Assembly: GCA_002304445.1 (NCBI GenBank)
Contig: NEVA01000016.1
Span: 1 to 64,000, forward strand
Direction of reading: 5' to 3'
Length of the DNA: 64,000 bases
DNA from: Opitutia bacterium Tous-C4FEB
Lineage (GTDB): Bacteria; Verrucomicrobiota; Verrucomicrobiia; Opitutales; Opitutaceae
Made by a program: the position numbers and the translations under genes. The notes under the pieces were generated by a model, which was given only the letters and a program-made list of their open reading frames with translations, was not told where the DNA came from and ran no database searches. Numbering within the stretch: position 1 is the first letter of the stretch; each line of letters opens with the position of its first letter. This document shows positions 1-9,578 of the stretch, piece after piece.

Positions 1-84
1 GGTCTGCTCGCCGCTTTTGTCATTCACTACGTCCTTTACCGCATCGGCCTCCCGAGCAAACCGTTCATTTACGTGGCATTCTGA
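1..84 (+). CDS. DltX-like acyl-shuttle microprotein, 3' part only (copy 1)
   Basis: The window opens inside this frame. The last 27 codons read as the end of a transmembrane helix followed by a short tail ending in FIYVAF and TGA at 82-84. Seventeen of the 27 residues are identical to the C-terminus of the complete microprotein at 20874-21011, including the shared PFIYVAF end. FxYxxF at the extreme C-terminus is the acyl-shuttle motif of DltX, in which an MBOAT loads an acyl group onto the tyrosine and an SGNH/DltD-type partner takes it off. By analogy with copy 2, an MBOAT gene and an SGNH gene should lie just left of the window. The start codon is off the edge. Function is inferred from motif and paralogy. 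Confidence 0.7.
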   Translation, partial: GLLAAFVIHYVLYRIGLPSKPFIYVAF

Positions 85-374
85 CCCGCCGCGACTCCCG
101 TTCAGTCGAGTCCGTGCAATCGAACTCCGAAGTCAGAGCGATCGCGAAGCCCCGACCAGTGAACGCCTATATTTCCCGGCCAAATCCACTTCCGCGCTGG
201 GAGCAGATGACTCTCAGCCCTCAGCTTTCGGCTCTCAGTTGATTTTTTCCGCTTCGCTCCATCGGCGCTTCCTCGCCCGGTAGGCCAACGCGTTACCTCC
301 GCCGTCGCAGCCGGCCCACCCGGCGCAATTTCCGTCTTCCCGCGCCCGGCTTTTCCCTTTTCCATCCCTCACAT
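85..374. other. Intergenic leader, no gene recognised
   Basis: This 290-base gap separates the microprotein from the methyltransferase at 375. Short open frames on both strands have no recognisable composition or motif. The segment around 208-240 has repeated CTCTCAG/CTCAGC words of uncertain meaning. No intrinsic terminator or clear sigma-70 promoter was found. The last 30 bases before the ATG are pyrimidine-rich. Confidence 0.4.
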
Positions 375-1103
375 ATGCAAACCGCCAAGTGGCCCAAAGT
401 TCTCCCGGTCCTTACGCCCGAACAACAGCAGCGCAGCGACCAGTTTATGAAACTCTGGCACGAGCTCCTGCCCAACCGCTACGGCATGATCGAGAAATTC
501 AACCACTCCTTCCCGGTCAAATTCTCGAACCCCGGTTTCAAGACGACCCTCGAAGTCGGCGCCGGTCTCGGCGAGCACATCCACCACGAGAAACTTTCCC
601 CCGAGCAGGAAAAAAATTACTACGCCAACGAATACCGCGAAAACATGGCCGCCGATATCCGGCGCGTGTTCCCCCGCGTCCAGACCGTCGTCGGCGACTG
701 CCAAAAGCCCTTCCCTTTTGCCGACGGCTACTTCGACCGCGTCATCGCCGTCCACGTGTTCGAGCATCTGCCCAATCTCCCCGCCACGATCCGCGAAGCC
801 CACCGCCTGCTCAACAAAGACCGCGGCCAACTCCTCATCGTCATCCCGACCGAAGGCAGCCCGGCTTACACCTTTGCCCGCATGATCTCGGCCGAGCGCG
901 TCTGGAAGAAACACTTCAACGTGCCCTATAAAGAGTTTATCGGCCGCGAGCACATCAATCTTCCCCACGAGATCCTCGCCGAGCTCGATCCGTATTTCAC
1001 GATCGAGGCCCGCAGCTTCTTCCCGCTCAAGGTGCCGTTCGTTTTCTGCAATCTCTGCATCGGCCTCTCGCTGAAGCCCCGCCCCTCGCCCCTCGCCGTC
1101 TGA
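375..1103 (+). CDS. Class I SAM-dependent methyltransferase
   Basis: A 242-residue cytosolic protein with the glycine-rich SAM-binding motif I (LEVGAGLGE, residues 59-67), an acidic motif near 'VVGDC' and the post-II segment 'FDRVIAVHVFEHLP' typical of Methyltransf_11/25 enzymes. The C-terminal 60 residues are hydrophobic and aromatic and may form the acceptor pocket. It is followed after 17 bases by a sugar epimerase, so methylation of a nucleotide sugar or glycan residue is the likely role, but no substrate can be read from the sequence. The ATG is preceded by a C/T-rich leader without a Shine-Dalgarno sequence. Confidence 0.85.
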   Translation: MQTAKWPKVLPVLTPEQQQRSDQFMKLWHELLPNRYGMIEKFNHSFPVKFSNPGFKTTLEVGAGLGEHIHHEKLSPEQEKNYYANEYRENMAADIRRVFPRVQTVVGDCQKPFPFADGYFDRVIAVHVFEHLPNLPATIREAHRLLNKDRGQLLIVIPTEGSPAYTFARMISAERVWKKHFNVPYKEFIGREHINLPHEILAELDPYFTIEARSFFPLKVPFVFCNLCIGLSLKPRPSPLAV

Positions 1104-1120
1104 TTTTCCGCCTTCCTTTC

Positions 1121-2113
1121 ATGTCGTTCCACCACGTTTTCATCACCGGTGTCGCCGGTTTCATTGGCTCCAATCTCGCCGACCGCCTCCTCGCGGACGG
1201 CGTCCAAGTCACCGGCTGGGACAACCTGTCCACCGGCCAGATCCGCTTCCTCGACGGCGCCCTGACGAATCCGAAATTCAAACTGGTCCGCGGCGACAAC
1301 CTCGACCTGCCCGCGCTCACGGCCGCCATGAAAGGCGCCGACTTCGTGTTCCACTTCGCCGCCAACGCCGACATCAAGGACGGCTGGCAGCATCCCCGGA
1401 AGGACCTCGAACAAAACACCATCGCGACCTTCAACGTCCTCGAGGCGATGCGCGCCAACGGCGTGAAACGCATCGGCTTCTCCTCGACGGGCTCGGTTTA
1501 CGGCGAGGCCCTCGTCACCCCCGAACGCCCCACGCCCGAGACCGATCTCTTCCCGATCCAGACCTCGCTCTATGGCGCTTCCAAAGCCGCTGGCGAAGGC
1601 CTGCTCGGCGCCTATGCGGAAGGCGGCCAGATCGACGAAGCCTACATCTTCCGCTTCGTCTCGATCCTCGGCGAACGCTACACGCACGGCCACGTCTTCG
1701 ATTTCTACAAGCAACTCATCGAGCACCCCGACCGCCTCCGCGTCCTCGGTGACGGCACCCAGCGCAAGAGCTACCTCTACGTGCAGGACTGCGTTGAGGC
1801 TCTCCTCCACGTCACGCGCCAGCACACCGCCCGCGACGCCAAGCATCACACGCAGGTCTACAACCTCGGCACCCCCGAATACGTGCAGGTCAACGACAGC
1901 ATCGCCGCCATCTGCAAGGCTCTCGGGCTCACGCCCAAGCTCGAATACACCGGCGGCAACAAGGGCTGGATCGGCGACAATCCCTTCATCTTCCTCGACA
2001 CGAAAAAAATCCAGTCCACCGGCTGGAAAGCCCAGCTCACGATCGAGCAGGGCATCATCCGCACCCTCCGCTGGCTCGAAGCCAACCGCTGGGTCTACGA
2101 GAGCCGGCGCTGA
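1121..2113 (+). CDS. NAD-dependent epimerase/dehydratase, UDP-glucose 4-epimerase-like
   Basis: A 330-residue extended SDR. The Rossmann motif GVAGFIG is at residues 10-16 and the catalytic pair is Y151/K155 in 'SLYGASK', preceded by the conserved 'SSTGSVYGE' serine segment. Length and the C-terminal 'YVQDCVEALL' and 'YNLGTPEYVQVND' motifs fit GalE/WbpP-like nucleotide-sugar 4-epimerases or 4,6-dehydratase relatives. It probably supplies a modified nucleotide sugar to the glycan genes around it. It lies 17 bases after the methyltransferase in the same direction, so the two are likely cotranscribed. The exact sugar is unknown. Confidence 0.85.
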   Translation: MSFHHVFITGVAGFIGSNLADRLLADGVQVTGWDNLSTGQIRFLDGALTNPKFKLVRGDNLDLPALTAAMKGADFVFHFAANADIKDGWQHPRKDLEQNTIATFNVLEAMRANGVKRIGFSSTGSVYGEALVTPERPTPETDLFPIQTSLYGASKAAGEGLLGAYAEGGQIDEAYIFRFVSILGERYTHGHVFDFYKQLIEHPDRLRVLGDGTQRKSYLYVQDCVEALLHVTRQHTARDAKHHTQVYNLGTPEYVQVNDSIAAICKALGLTPKLEYTGGNKGWIGDNPFIFLDTKKIQSTGWKAQLTIEQGIIRTLRWLEANRWVYESRR

Positions 2114-2356
2114 TCGGTTAAAGTCGAAGGTCCGGCCGGCATGGAAATCCGCCTCGATGGGGTTTCCATTTGGGAGCTCACGCCTCCCACCTACGCCAAC
2201 CGCCCCGCCGACATCGCGGGTCGTTGATAGCCGAATCGGAAGCCCGAGTAGCCAGCAAAGGTTAACCGGGCAGATTTACGACATCGCGCTGCCGCGGGCC
2301 ATGGGTTCGAAAAACAAGATCGCAAATCCTCGGGCCCCAACCCCACCTTCGCTGCC

Positions 2357-2851
2357 ATGAAATGGGTTCTCGCTTTGCTCTGCGCCGCGCTCATCGCCGG
2401 GTTCGTTTACTGGCAACGCCAAGGCGTGAAGGTCAGCTATGTCAACGGCCTCCCCACCTACTCCGCCCTGCCCAACCGGGAGTATATTTTCCAGCGCGAC
2501 TGCTACCTTTTCACCCTCGACGATCGCTCCTCTAGTTGGCCCTACGTCGGCGACCGCGCGGTCGTCGCCTCCTTGCCCGCCGATGTCGATCCGAAGCACC
2601 TCAGCGTCAATTACCCCGGCGGCCGCCTCATCGACGTCGTCCGCACCGGCTCCCGTTTCAAACTCGTCTCCGTCCGCCGCGACGAGAGCCGTCACGGCAC
2701 CTCCATCAGCTTCGAGCTCCTGTTCTTGGACGAGGCCGAACGCAAATATCCGCGCATCGACGCCTACTTCATCATGGACCACACGCCCGAGGCCCGCGGC
2801 GAGGCCCCCAGCCTCCTGCCCGCTTACGCCGTCGAACGCGTGAAATATTAG
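2357..2851 (+). CDS. Unknown membrane-anchored protein
   Basis: A 164-residue protein with one N-terminal hydrophobic segment (residues about 2-18), consistent with a signal anchor, followed by a soluble domain with alternating hydrophobic residues suggesting beta structure, rich in Tyr, Arg and Asp. No family is recognised. It lies 243 bases after the epimerase and 11 bases before the SDR at 2863, so it is probably cotranscribed with that SDR. The ATG was chosen because the hydrophobic anchor starts directly after it. It could be an envelope accessory protein of the glycan locus, but nothing in the sequence shows this directly. Confidence 0.65.
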   Translation: MKWVLALLCAALIAGFVYWQRQGVKVSYVNGLPTYSALPNREYIFQRDCYLFTLDDRSSSWPYVGDRAVVASLPADVDPKHLSVNYPGGRLIDVVRTGSRFKLVSVRRDESRHGTSISFELLFLDEAERKYPRIDAYFIMDHTPEARGEAPSLLPAYAVERVKY

Positions 2852-2862
2852 TCCGTAGTTTT

Positions 2863-3693
2863 ATGCAATTCGTCCTCACCGGCTCTAGCACCGGCATCGG
2901 CCGCGCCCTCGCCACCCACCTACTCGCTCAGGGCCACTTGGTCTGGGGCCTCGCCCGCTCCGACCAATCCGATTTCTCCGCCCAACACCCCGACACTTTT
3001 TTCGCGTCACGCTGCGATACCGCCGACTGGGCGCAGGTCCAAGCCGCCGCCTCCAGCGTCGCCGCCGCCTGGCCACACCTTGACGGCCTGATCTGCTGCG
3101 CCGGCCTCCAGGGCGAGATCGGCCCCGCCATCACCGCCGATCCCGCCAAATGGAGCGCCACCGTCCGCGCCAACCTTGACGGCACGTTTTTCCCCATCCG
3201 CGCCTTCCACGCCCTGCTCGCACGCGCCCCGCGCCGCGCCAAGGTCGTCGCCTTCTCCGGCGGCGGCGCGACCAAACCCCGCGTCAATTTCTCCGCTTAC
3301 GGCGTCGCCAAAACCGGCGTCGTCCGCCTCATCGAAACGATCGCCGAAGAACTCCGCGATCAACCGATCGACCTCAACTCCATCGCGCCCGGCGCCATCA
3401 ACACCCGTCTCACCGACGAGGTCATCGCCCTCGGCCCCACCGTCGCCGGCGCGGCCGAATATGCCGCCGCCGTGAAACAAAAAGCCTCCGGCGGCGCCTC
3501 GCTCGACAAAGCCCTCGGTCTCGTCGAGTGGCTTTTGTCCCCCGCTTCCGACGGCGTGAGCGGACGTCTCCTCGCCGCTCCGTGGGACCCTTGGTCCACC
3601 CTCGACCGACACGCACCGGCGCTAGCCAAGTCCGATGTCTATACCCTGCGACGGATCGTGCCCGAGGAACGCAGCCTCAACTTCGGCGCCTAA
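2863..3693 (+). CDS. Classical short-chain dehydrogenase/reductase
   Basis: A 276-residue classical SDR. The cofactor motif TGSSTGIG is at residues 6-13, a 'CAG' in place of the usual NAG follows beta-4, and the catalytic Y146/K150 lie in 'SAYGVAKTG' after the 'FSGGGA' serine segment. The frame stays open far upstream, but the ATG at 2863 puts the glycine motif at the normal distance from the N-terminus, so the upstream extension is spurious. An NAD(P)-dependent alcohol/ketone conversion on a sugar or other small molecule is expected. Its TAA (3691-3693) overlaps the stop codon of the convergent gene ending at 3690. Confidence 0.88.
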   Translation: MQFVLTGSSTGIGRALATHLLAQGHLVWGLARSDQSDFSAQHPDTFFASRCDTADWAQVQAAASSVAAAWPHLDGLICCAGLQGEIGPAITADPAKWSATVRANLDGTFFPIRAFHALLARAPRRAKVVAFSGGGATKPRVNFSAYGVAKTGVVRLIETIAEELRDQPIDLNSIAPGAINTRLTDEVIALGPTVAGAAEYAAAVKQKASGGASLDKALGLVEWLLSPASDGVSGRLLAAPWDPWSTLDRHAPALAKSDVYTLRRIVPEERSLNFGA

Positions 3694-6600
3694 CGCAACT
3701 CGGCCGCCGATACCTGCGTGCGGATTGAAACGATTTCCCCCCGGAACTCCGGGCTGCTCGTGGACATACCCAACGGATTCCGACCGTAGACGATCTCCTC
3801 GGGCTTCGTGGGAAAGAGCGATAACTTCGTGTCGAGCACCACGCGCTCATCCAAAATCAAACGGACGTGGTCCGGAGGAAACTCCCCCGCGCCCGCCAGC
3901 GAGCCCAATTCCAACACGAGCGTATGAACTTCGCCGGCGGCAAGCATCACGGGCTGTGACTCCGTCGAACCGACCGACCAGTGATCCAGCCCGAGCACGT
4001 AGCGGCCGTTGCCTAACCCGCGCATAAAAATCGAGTCGGCGGCGCCCGTCCGGCCGGCCGAGAACAACGGATCGCTCCCGACATAGCCGCCCGCCGGCAG
4101 CAGGAAGCGGATCCGCACCCGCCCCGGCAGCCGCGGCGCCTCGGCGACGCCCGGCGCTGAAATCCGTCTCAGCGCCGATCCCGACCACGTTTCCGGTAAC
4201 ACCGCCCGCGCATTGACCGGCCCGTTTCCAAAAAAAGTCGTCTTGTGCGCGAGGAGCGGACGCCCGCCCGATTCGACCTCCAGCCAACCCGCGACCGCTT
4301 CGGCCGCGCCCGCCACGCCGCTCGGGATTTGCAGCCGCGGCGCTCCCGCCGCCGGGCTGCTCCCGTCGAGTTCCGGCGACCACACCACCTGCCCGGCTTC
4401 CACCCAACCCAACCGCAGCGGCCCGCGCTCCGGGTCGCCCGTGCGCTGCCACACCAGCGCTGCCGTCTCACGGTCGGCGCGGGTGAACTGCACCGCGACT
4501 CCGCGCTCGCCCGCCAGCGCCCCGGCGACCGACCAATCCCAATCCAAGGCGCCGCTGCCGACCGGTTTCAGCGGCAACAAAGCCGGAAACTCCGTGATCG
4601 CACCGCCAAACAGCGCCCGCGTGACCGACGAGTTCCACCAATTGACGCCGACAAAGATGCTGCTGCGCTCCGCCACCACCGGGGCCAACATCGGCGCAAA
4701 AACCTCCCGCCCGTTCCAACGCACCCGCATTGCGACCGGCGGTTTTCGCGTCTCAACGGGACCTTTTTCCATCCACACCACTCCATCGGTCGCAAACGGT
4801 AATTCCACCTCTACCGCATGCGGTTTGGCGTAGTCCGCGGGAAATTCATCGGACCAGCGGCCGCCGCCTCCCGCCTGATCGTGGAGCAACTGCACCACGC
4901 CGTCGCGCACGTAGCGCACCGCCAAGGTATCAAACGCTTTCGGCCCACCGCTCTGCAACAGGGGCTCGATCACGCCCATACGCTCGCGCGGCAATTGTAG
5001 CTGCAGCCGCACCGGCCCGCGGGCTTGATCAAGCTCGCGCACCCGGTCGTCGCCCACCGGCACCGGCAGCACCCGCAGAAAATCCCCGCGAAACTTCAAC
5101 ACCTGATCGTCCGAGCGTCGCCACTCGCCCCAACGCTGGAGTCGCGGCGAGGAATCATAGCTGACGACATCGCGCGAAAAGACCGGTTTCGTATCCACCA
5201 AGATCCGCAACCGGCGCTTGAGCGCCAGCCTCTCCTCCGGCGACCGCTCGCCATACCACGGATGCGCGACACCCGGCAGCAACAGGGCGCCGGAGATCTC
5301 GACCCGCGCCCGCTTGCCCGATTCATAGTCAAACCACTCTCCTTGGGCGTCGCCGTATTCGCCGTGTTGGAAGATGAAGCGCGCCCGTCTCGGCCCGTCG
5401 TATTCGATCCAAAGGATATCGGTGAAATCCATCGTGCCGGCCGAAAGCAACGGTTCCCGCCAGCTCCCGTTTACTCCGGCCGGCCATCGCAAGTTAATCT
5501 GCCGGTCCCCGACCGCGGCCCGCTCGTTCCACAAAAATGGCCACACGATGCGGTCGGCGAGGCTCGCCAGTGTCGCGTAACTTTGGGGAGCCGTGCGGAC
5601 GAAAAATCCATGCACCTGCATACTTGCCAGCAGGTTGAACGCGGAGGCCAACGGGATGAGCAGGGCAACGCACCACCCGAGCAGCCGCGCCGCCCGGCTG
5701 CGCCCGCCAGCATCGAGGGCCAAGGCGATCAGCGCCAACGTCGTCAGCACCAGCGCGGGATGAAAATCCAACATGTAACGGTTGGCCCTCACGCCGGTCA
5801 TCCCGACTACGATGCCGTTCACGATGAAGGCCAACGCGGGCAACATCAGCGCTCCGCACCACACCCGGGCGTCGGCACCACGGCGCCGCAGCGCGACCCA
5901 GCCGCCCGACCCCAGCGCCACCCCGAAGATCAGGGTCCACAGCCACTCGCCATGCACGTGTTCGCGGCCGATGTAGTCGGCCGGCTTAGCACTCTCGTCC
6001 GCCGGCGCGACAAACGGGAAATACCCATTTAGAGCCGGCGGTTTCAGGTAATAGAGCTTCACGTTGTGCCACAGATTTTCCGCCCGGAACATCTGCTTGG
6101 GGTTTTGCCCGAGCTGGTGGGAGTGGCCGAACTCCACGACGCTGCCGAAGCGCGCATAATTGTAGGCCGCGAGCCCCGCTCCGATTCCCCCCGCCCCGCT
6201 GCCCGCCGCGAGCAAGGCCAAAGCCAGGCGCCGCGCCCGTCCGGCGCGCCCGCTCGGCCAAGCCACCCCGCAACCCGCCAGCCCCAAAAGCGCCAAACCC
6301 GCCGGGGCCAAATTGGCCCGCGAGCCCACCGCCAATCCCACCGCCACGCCCGCCAGCAGCAACCAACCGCGGCTGCGCTCCGGCCGTTGCCAAGCCCGCG
6401 TCGCCGCCCACAGCGCCAACATCGAAAACGCGTAGCCGCTGCCGATCGCCACCTCGTAAAACATCGGACGTCGCAAGGCCGACGGCGCCGCCGTGCAGAG
6501 TCCGATCGCCAGCACCGCGAGCACCGTCCAGCCGCCCGCCAGCCGCGGGAAATACGCACGGCGCACATCCAACCACCAGGCCGTCGCCAGCCCGAAACCG

Positions 6601-7001
6601 AGCAGCATGAAAACCAGGGCCCCGGTCGCCTCGGGCAGATCGTGACCCGTCACCGCCGCGAACGGCCAAAACAACAACACCGCCGGCGTGACGCCGAAAT
6701 AGAGGTAGTAGCGCCCTTGGTAAAGCGAGGCATCGAGCAGGTAGGGCGCCGATCCGGGCCGTTGCTCGGGCCGCAGCGCCAACAACTGCGGGTCCACGGC
6801 GACCTTCATGTGAAGATGCCCGTCCCTAAACCCGTCGACGAGCAGGTTGTAATAATCCGATTTCTGCCCGTTAGGGCGCATCTCCGCGGACGTCGTTTGC
6901 ACGGTCCAGCCAAAGAAAAAACCGACCGCGACCACCACCGCCGCCAACGCGGTGGCCGTCACCCAACCGAGTTTTGCTCCCGTCATCGTCGCGGGTTTCA
7001 C
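3690..7001 (-). CDS. Giant polytopic membrane protein with repeated C-terminal modules (paralogue 1)
   Basis: A 1103-residue protein. Residues 1 to about 480 are strongly hydrophobic with about 11-13 predicted membrane segments. A first extracytoplasmic loop carries 'YYNLLVDGF' and 'LLDAS', then 'YYLYFGVTP'. The rest is soluble, with about four modules starting near residues 499, 660, 818 and 958. Each has a strand-rich pattern around 'EPLLxxG', 'VRY' and 'LDHWSVG'. Loop acidic residues and topology resemble GT-C/RgtA-like lipid-linked sugar transferases, but no diagnostic motif proves it. It has paralogues at 7116, 9579, 12994 and 15407. The modules may be carbohydrate-binding beta-sandwiches (inference). 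Translation could start at Met1 or Met6. Confidence 0.8.
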   Translation of the reverse strand: MKPATMTGAKLGWVTATALAAVVVAVGFFFGWTVQTTSAEMRPNGQKSDYYNLLVDGFRDGHLHMKVAVDPQLLALRPEQRPGSAPYLLDASLYQGRYYLYFGVTPAVLLFWPFAAVTGHDLPEATGALVFMLLGFGLATAWWLDVRRAYFPRLAGGWTVLAVLAIGLCTAAPSALRRPMFYEVAIGSGYAFSMLALWAATRAWQRPERSRGWLLLAGVAVGLAVGSRANLAPAGLALLGLAGCGVAWPSGRAGRARRLALALLAAGSGAGGIGAGLAAYNYARFGSVVEFGHSHQLGQNPKQMFRAENLWHNVKLYYLKPPALNGYFPFVAPADESAKPADYIGREHVHGEWLWTLIFGVALGSGGWVALRRRGADARVWCGALMLPALAFIVNGIVVGMTGVRANRYMLDFHPALVLTTLALIALALDAGGRSRAARLLGWCVALLIPLASAFNLLASMQVHGFFVRTAPQSYATLASLADRIVWPFLWNERAAVGDRQINLRWPAGVNGSWREPLLSAGTMDFTDILWIEYDGPRRARFIFQHGEYGDAQGEWFDYESGKRARVEISGALLLPGVAHPWYGERSPEERLALKRRLRILVDTKPVFSRDVVSYDSSPRLQRWGEWRRSDDQVLKFRGDFLRVLPVPVGDDRVRELDQARGPVRLQLQLPRERMGVIEPLLQSGGPKAFDTLAVRYVRDGVVQLLHDQAGGGGRWSDEFPADYAKPHAVEVELPFATDGVVWMEKGPVETRKPPVAMRVRWNGREVFAPMLAPVVAERSSIFVGVNWWNSSVTRALFGGAITEFPALLPLKPVGSGALDWDWSVAGALAGERGVAVQFTRADRETAALVWQRTGDPERGPLRLGWVEAGQVVWSPELDGSSPAAGAPRLQIPSGVAGAAEAVAGWLEVESGGRPLLAHKTTFFGNGPVNARAVLPETWSGSALRRISAPGVAEAPRLPGRVRIRFLLPAGGYVGSDPLFSAGRTGAADSIFMRGLGNGRYVLGLDHWSVGSTESQPVMLAAGEVHTLVLELGSLAGAGEFPPDHVRLILDERVVLDTKLSLFPTKPEEIVYGRNPLGMSTSSPEFRGEIVSIRTQVSAAELR

Positions 7002-7115
7002 GGGACGTGACGGCGGGAAAAATCGGTGCGATGCGGGCGGGTCGGCATAACCCGTGCAGCAGAACTTCCGGCGCGGCGCGTGACAAGCGCGCAGCCCGCA
7101 CCGGCCGACCGGCCG

Positions 7116-9530
7116 TCAATCGCCCCGACGGAGGCCCACGATCCGGCCGCTGAATTTCGGCACGGCCGTGGAGCCTCCGATGACATTGGCCCCAAAATAA
7201 ACCTGTTCCAACCGCGCGGGATGAAACTCAAATTCCCCTGCGAGCACCACCGCACCGTCCAGCGTCACCTCAAGTTTGCCGAGGGCGGGCTTGCCCGGCA
7301 CCGGCGCCGGCGCGAGCGATCCCATCTTCACCGTCAATTGGTGCGCTTGCCGAAAATCGATTTCGACCGGCTTGCTCATGACCCCGCCCACGCCCCAGTG
7401 ATCGAAACCAAACGCGACATGCCGGTCATCAACGTAACGCACGTAGATCAGGTCGCCCGCGCCGGTCACTCCGCTCGCCACCAGCGGCTCCTGCAGGCCC
7501 GGGGGGCGACCGGCCGGGAACCACAACTTCAGTTGGGCGGCGCCGGGGCCGCGGCGTTGGGCCTCCGGAACCTGGACGAGCGTCCGCTGCCGCAGAATCT
7601 TGCCGGTGAATGCGACCCCGAAATGCTGCGCGTAGGGATTGCGTCCGACCCACCGCGTTTCCGGGGCGGCGTCGTAGGCTTCCACCTGCCCGCTCAGCAC
7701 CTCCCGGTCGTTGAGCTCGATCCGCGCCGTCCGCCGGATGCGGGCCGCCTCGTCTTCGTCGATTCCGCGGTGAAAGACGTGTTCCGGCGGCGGGTAGAGC
7801 GACGCGAGTTCGATCAGGACGGTGTTTTCCCGGGCATAGTCGACGGGAATGAGCGGCGAAACGGGTCCGCCGTAGCTCGTGTGCTCGAAGCCGAAGCGCA
7901 CGTGGCCGGCATCAATGTAGTGAATCCACACATAGTCGGCGCGGTCCTTGACTCCGGTCACCAGCAGCGGCTCGAACCGGCTCTCGGTAAACGTGGGCAA
8001 AACCAGCGTGAGTTCGAGCGGTCCCGGCTGCACGCCTTGCCTCGCTTCCATCCAAGCCGCCGGCGCGTTCCAAAACCGGGCCAGCCGGCTGAATCCGGCC
8101 GGATCGCGCAACCGCAGCAGGCCCCAGTTCTCGCAACTCGCGAAGAAATTGAAGCCGACGGAAAAAACCGCCGCCGCGATCCATCCCGCCCGCACCAGCG
8201 CCCGCCACGCCGGCCGCGCCGCCAGCGCCCGCTCGACCGCGAAAATCCCGACCACCGCCAACACGACGAGCACCACCAAGAACTCGACTTCGTAGCGATT
8301 GCACGCGCCGCCAAAGCAGGAGATGAAAAGCGCGCATAGCGCGAAGACCAACGCGGCCGCAGCCAACCAGCCCCGCAGCCCCCGCTCGCCTGCCGCGCGC
8401 CACCGCCAGCCGACGAGCGCGGCGCCCAGCGCGAACCACACGACCGGCACGTTGGTCAACACTCCGAACGGATTCTCCACGCCAAACTGACCCGGCGGCG
8501 CCGGCGGAATTTCAATGCCGGTCACAAACGGGAAATACCGGATCCAGCGCATCGGCTCCCAGAAATAAACCCGCAGGTTAAACGGGATAAAATCGAGGCC
8601 GAAGTGCCGCAGCGCGTTCTGATTGTCGCCGGCCATCTGGTAGTTCTGACCGAACTCCGCCGGGTTGCCGAACCGCGCATAATTGAACGCCAGCAGCGCG
8701 AGTCCCGCAGCCGTGATCGGAACCACTGCCGCCGCCAGCAGCTTCCGGTCAAGCCGCCTCGCGTCCCGCCACGCGAGCAAGACCGGCACCATCAGCATCG
8801 CCGCACCGGGCAGGACCGACGGCCGCGCCCCCAGCGCCAATCCGTAGGCCGCGCTCGCCGCCGCCAACCAAAAGATTCGCCCGCGCCGCGCGTGCAGCGC
8901 CGCCCACAACGCCGCGAGCGCCAGCAGCACAAACAGCGATGCGGCCATGATCGGCACCTCCCACACGTCCGGCCGACGCAGGAGCACCGGCACGCCGTTC
9001 GCCAGCCCGAGCACCGCCACCGCGAGCGCCATCACGCCGCCTCCGATGTTCGGAAAATACCGGCGCCGCACCGCCGAGACCAGACCGACGCTCACCAGAA
9101 AACCCGCGCCCGCAAAAATCGCCACCGCTTCGTTATGCCAAAGATAACGCCCGGTCAGCAGCGTGTAGGGCATGAACAACGTCAGGGCCGGCGTCACCCC
9201 GAAGTAGAGGTAGAGCTTGCGCCGGAAATAGCTGCCGTCGTGCAGCCGATACGGGGCGTTCTGCTCGGGGTCGTAGGGATTTTTCAGCCGGGCCAGCTCC
9301 GGCGCCGCCTCTTTTTTCAGGTGCAGTTGCCCCGCCAGGAAACCGTCGGTGAGCAGGTTGTAGTGCGCTGTCCGAGCGGTGACGTTGCCAAGTTGGGAAA
9401 TCGCGGGCTGCACGATCCAGCCATAGAATCCGAGCACGAATCCGCAGATCAGCAGCGTGACGACCGCCCATGCCCAGCGGGCAGGACGCGGTCCGCCGGT
9501 TGCCGGTAATTTTCGATTTGTGCCGACCAT
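7116..9530 (-). CDS. Giant polytopic membrane protein with repeated C-terminal modules (paralogue 2)
   Basis: An 804-residue paralogue of the neighbouring minus-strand proteins. The N-terminal half is polytopic, with the family signatures 'YNLLTDGFLAGQLHL', 'LHDGSYF', 'LYLYFGVTPALTLF', 'GARPSVLPG' and 'FNYARFGNPAEFG'. Two C-terminal modules start near residues 505 and 665, and the second contains 'FGFDHWGVGG' and ends in 'FSGRIVG'. It lies 114 bases downstream of the start of the 3690-7001 gene and 48 bases from the next paralogue, in a same-strand array likely transcribed together. A GT-C-type glycosyltransferase is the best structural guess, unproven. Met1 is followed by a basic stretch and then a signal-anchor helix, supporting this start. 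Confidence 0.8.
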   Translation of the reverse strand: MVGTNRKLPATGGPRPARWAWAVVTLLICGFVLGFYGWIVQPAISQLGNVTARTAHYNLLTDGFLAGQLHLKKEAAPELARLKNPYDPEQNAPYRLHDGSYFRRKLYLYFGVTPALTLFMPYTLLTGRYLWHNEAVAIFAGAGFLVSVGLVSAVRRRYFPNIGGGVMALAVAVLGLANGVPVLLRRPDVWEVPIMAASLFVLLALAALWAALHARRGRIFWLAAASAAYGLALGARPSVLPGAAMLMVPVLLAWRDARRLDRKLLAAAVVPITAAGLALLAFNYARFGNPAEFGQNYQMAGDNQNALRHFGLDFIPFNLRVYFWEPMRWIRYFPFVTGIEIPPAPPGQFGVENPFGVLTNVPVVWFALGAALVGWRWRAAGERGLRGWLAAAALVFALCALFISCFGGACNRYEVEFLVVLVVLAVVGIFAVERALAARPAWRALVRAGWIAAAVFSVGFNFFASCENWGLLRLRDPAGFSRLARFWNAPAAWMEARQGVQPGPLELTLVLPTFTESRFEPLLVTGVKDRADYVWIHYIDAGHVRFGFEHTSYGGPVSPLIPVDYARENTVLIELASLYPPPEHVFHRGIDEDEAARIRRTARIELNDREVLSGQVEAYDAAPETRWVGRNPYAQHFGVAFTGKILRQRTLVQVPEAQRRGPGAAQLKLWFPAGRPPGLQEPLVASGVTGAGDLIYVRYVDDRHVAFGFDHWGVGGVMSKPVEIDFRQAHQLTVKMGSLAPAPVPGKPALGKLEVTLDGAVVLAGEFEFHPARLEQVYFGANVIGGSTAVPKFSGRIVGLRRGD

Positions 9531-9578
9531 GATCGATGTTTTCCGCGCGCGGCGATGGCTCCGTCTTCCGGTGTCCCT

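Noticed and set aside
2141-2169. Inverted repeat ATGGAAATCC...GGGTTTCCAT after the epimerase, with a small 28-codon frame
   Set aside because: One mismatch in the stem, no T tract and no coding features; not called as a terminator or gene.
2300-2330. GGGTTCGAAA-like word resembling a tRNA T-loop
   Set aside because: No acceptor stem, anticodon arm or CCA-compatible pairing around it.
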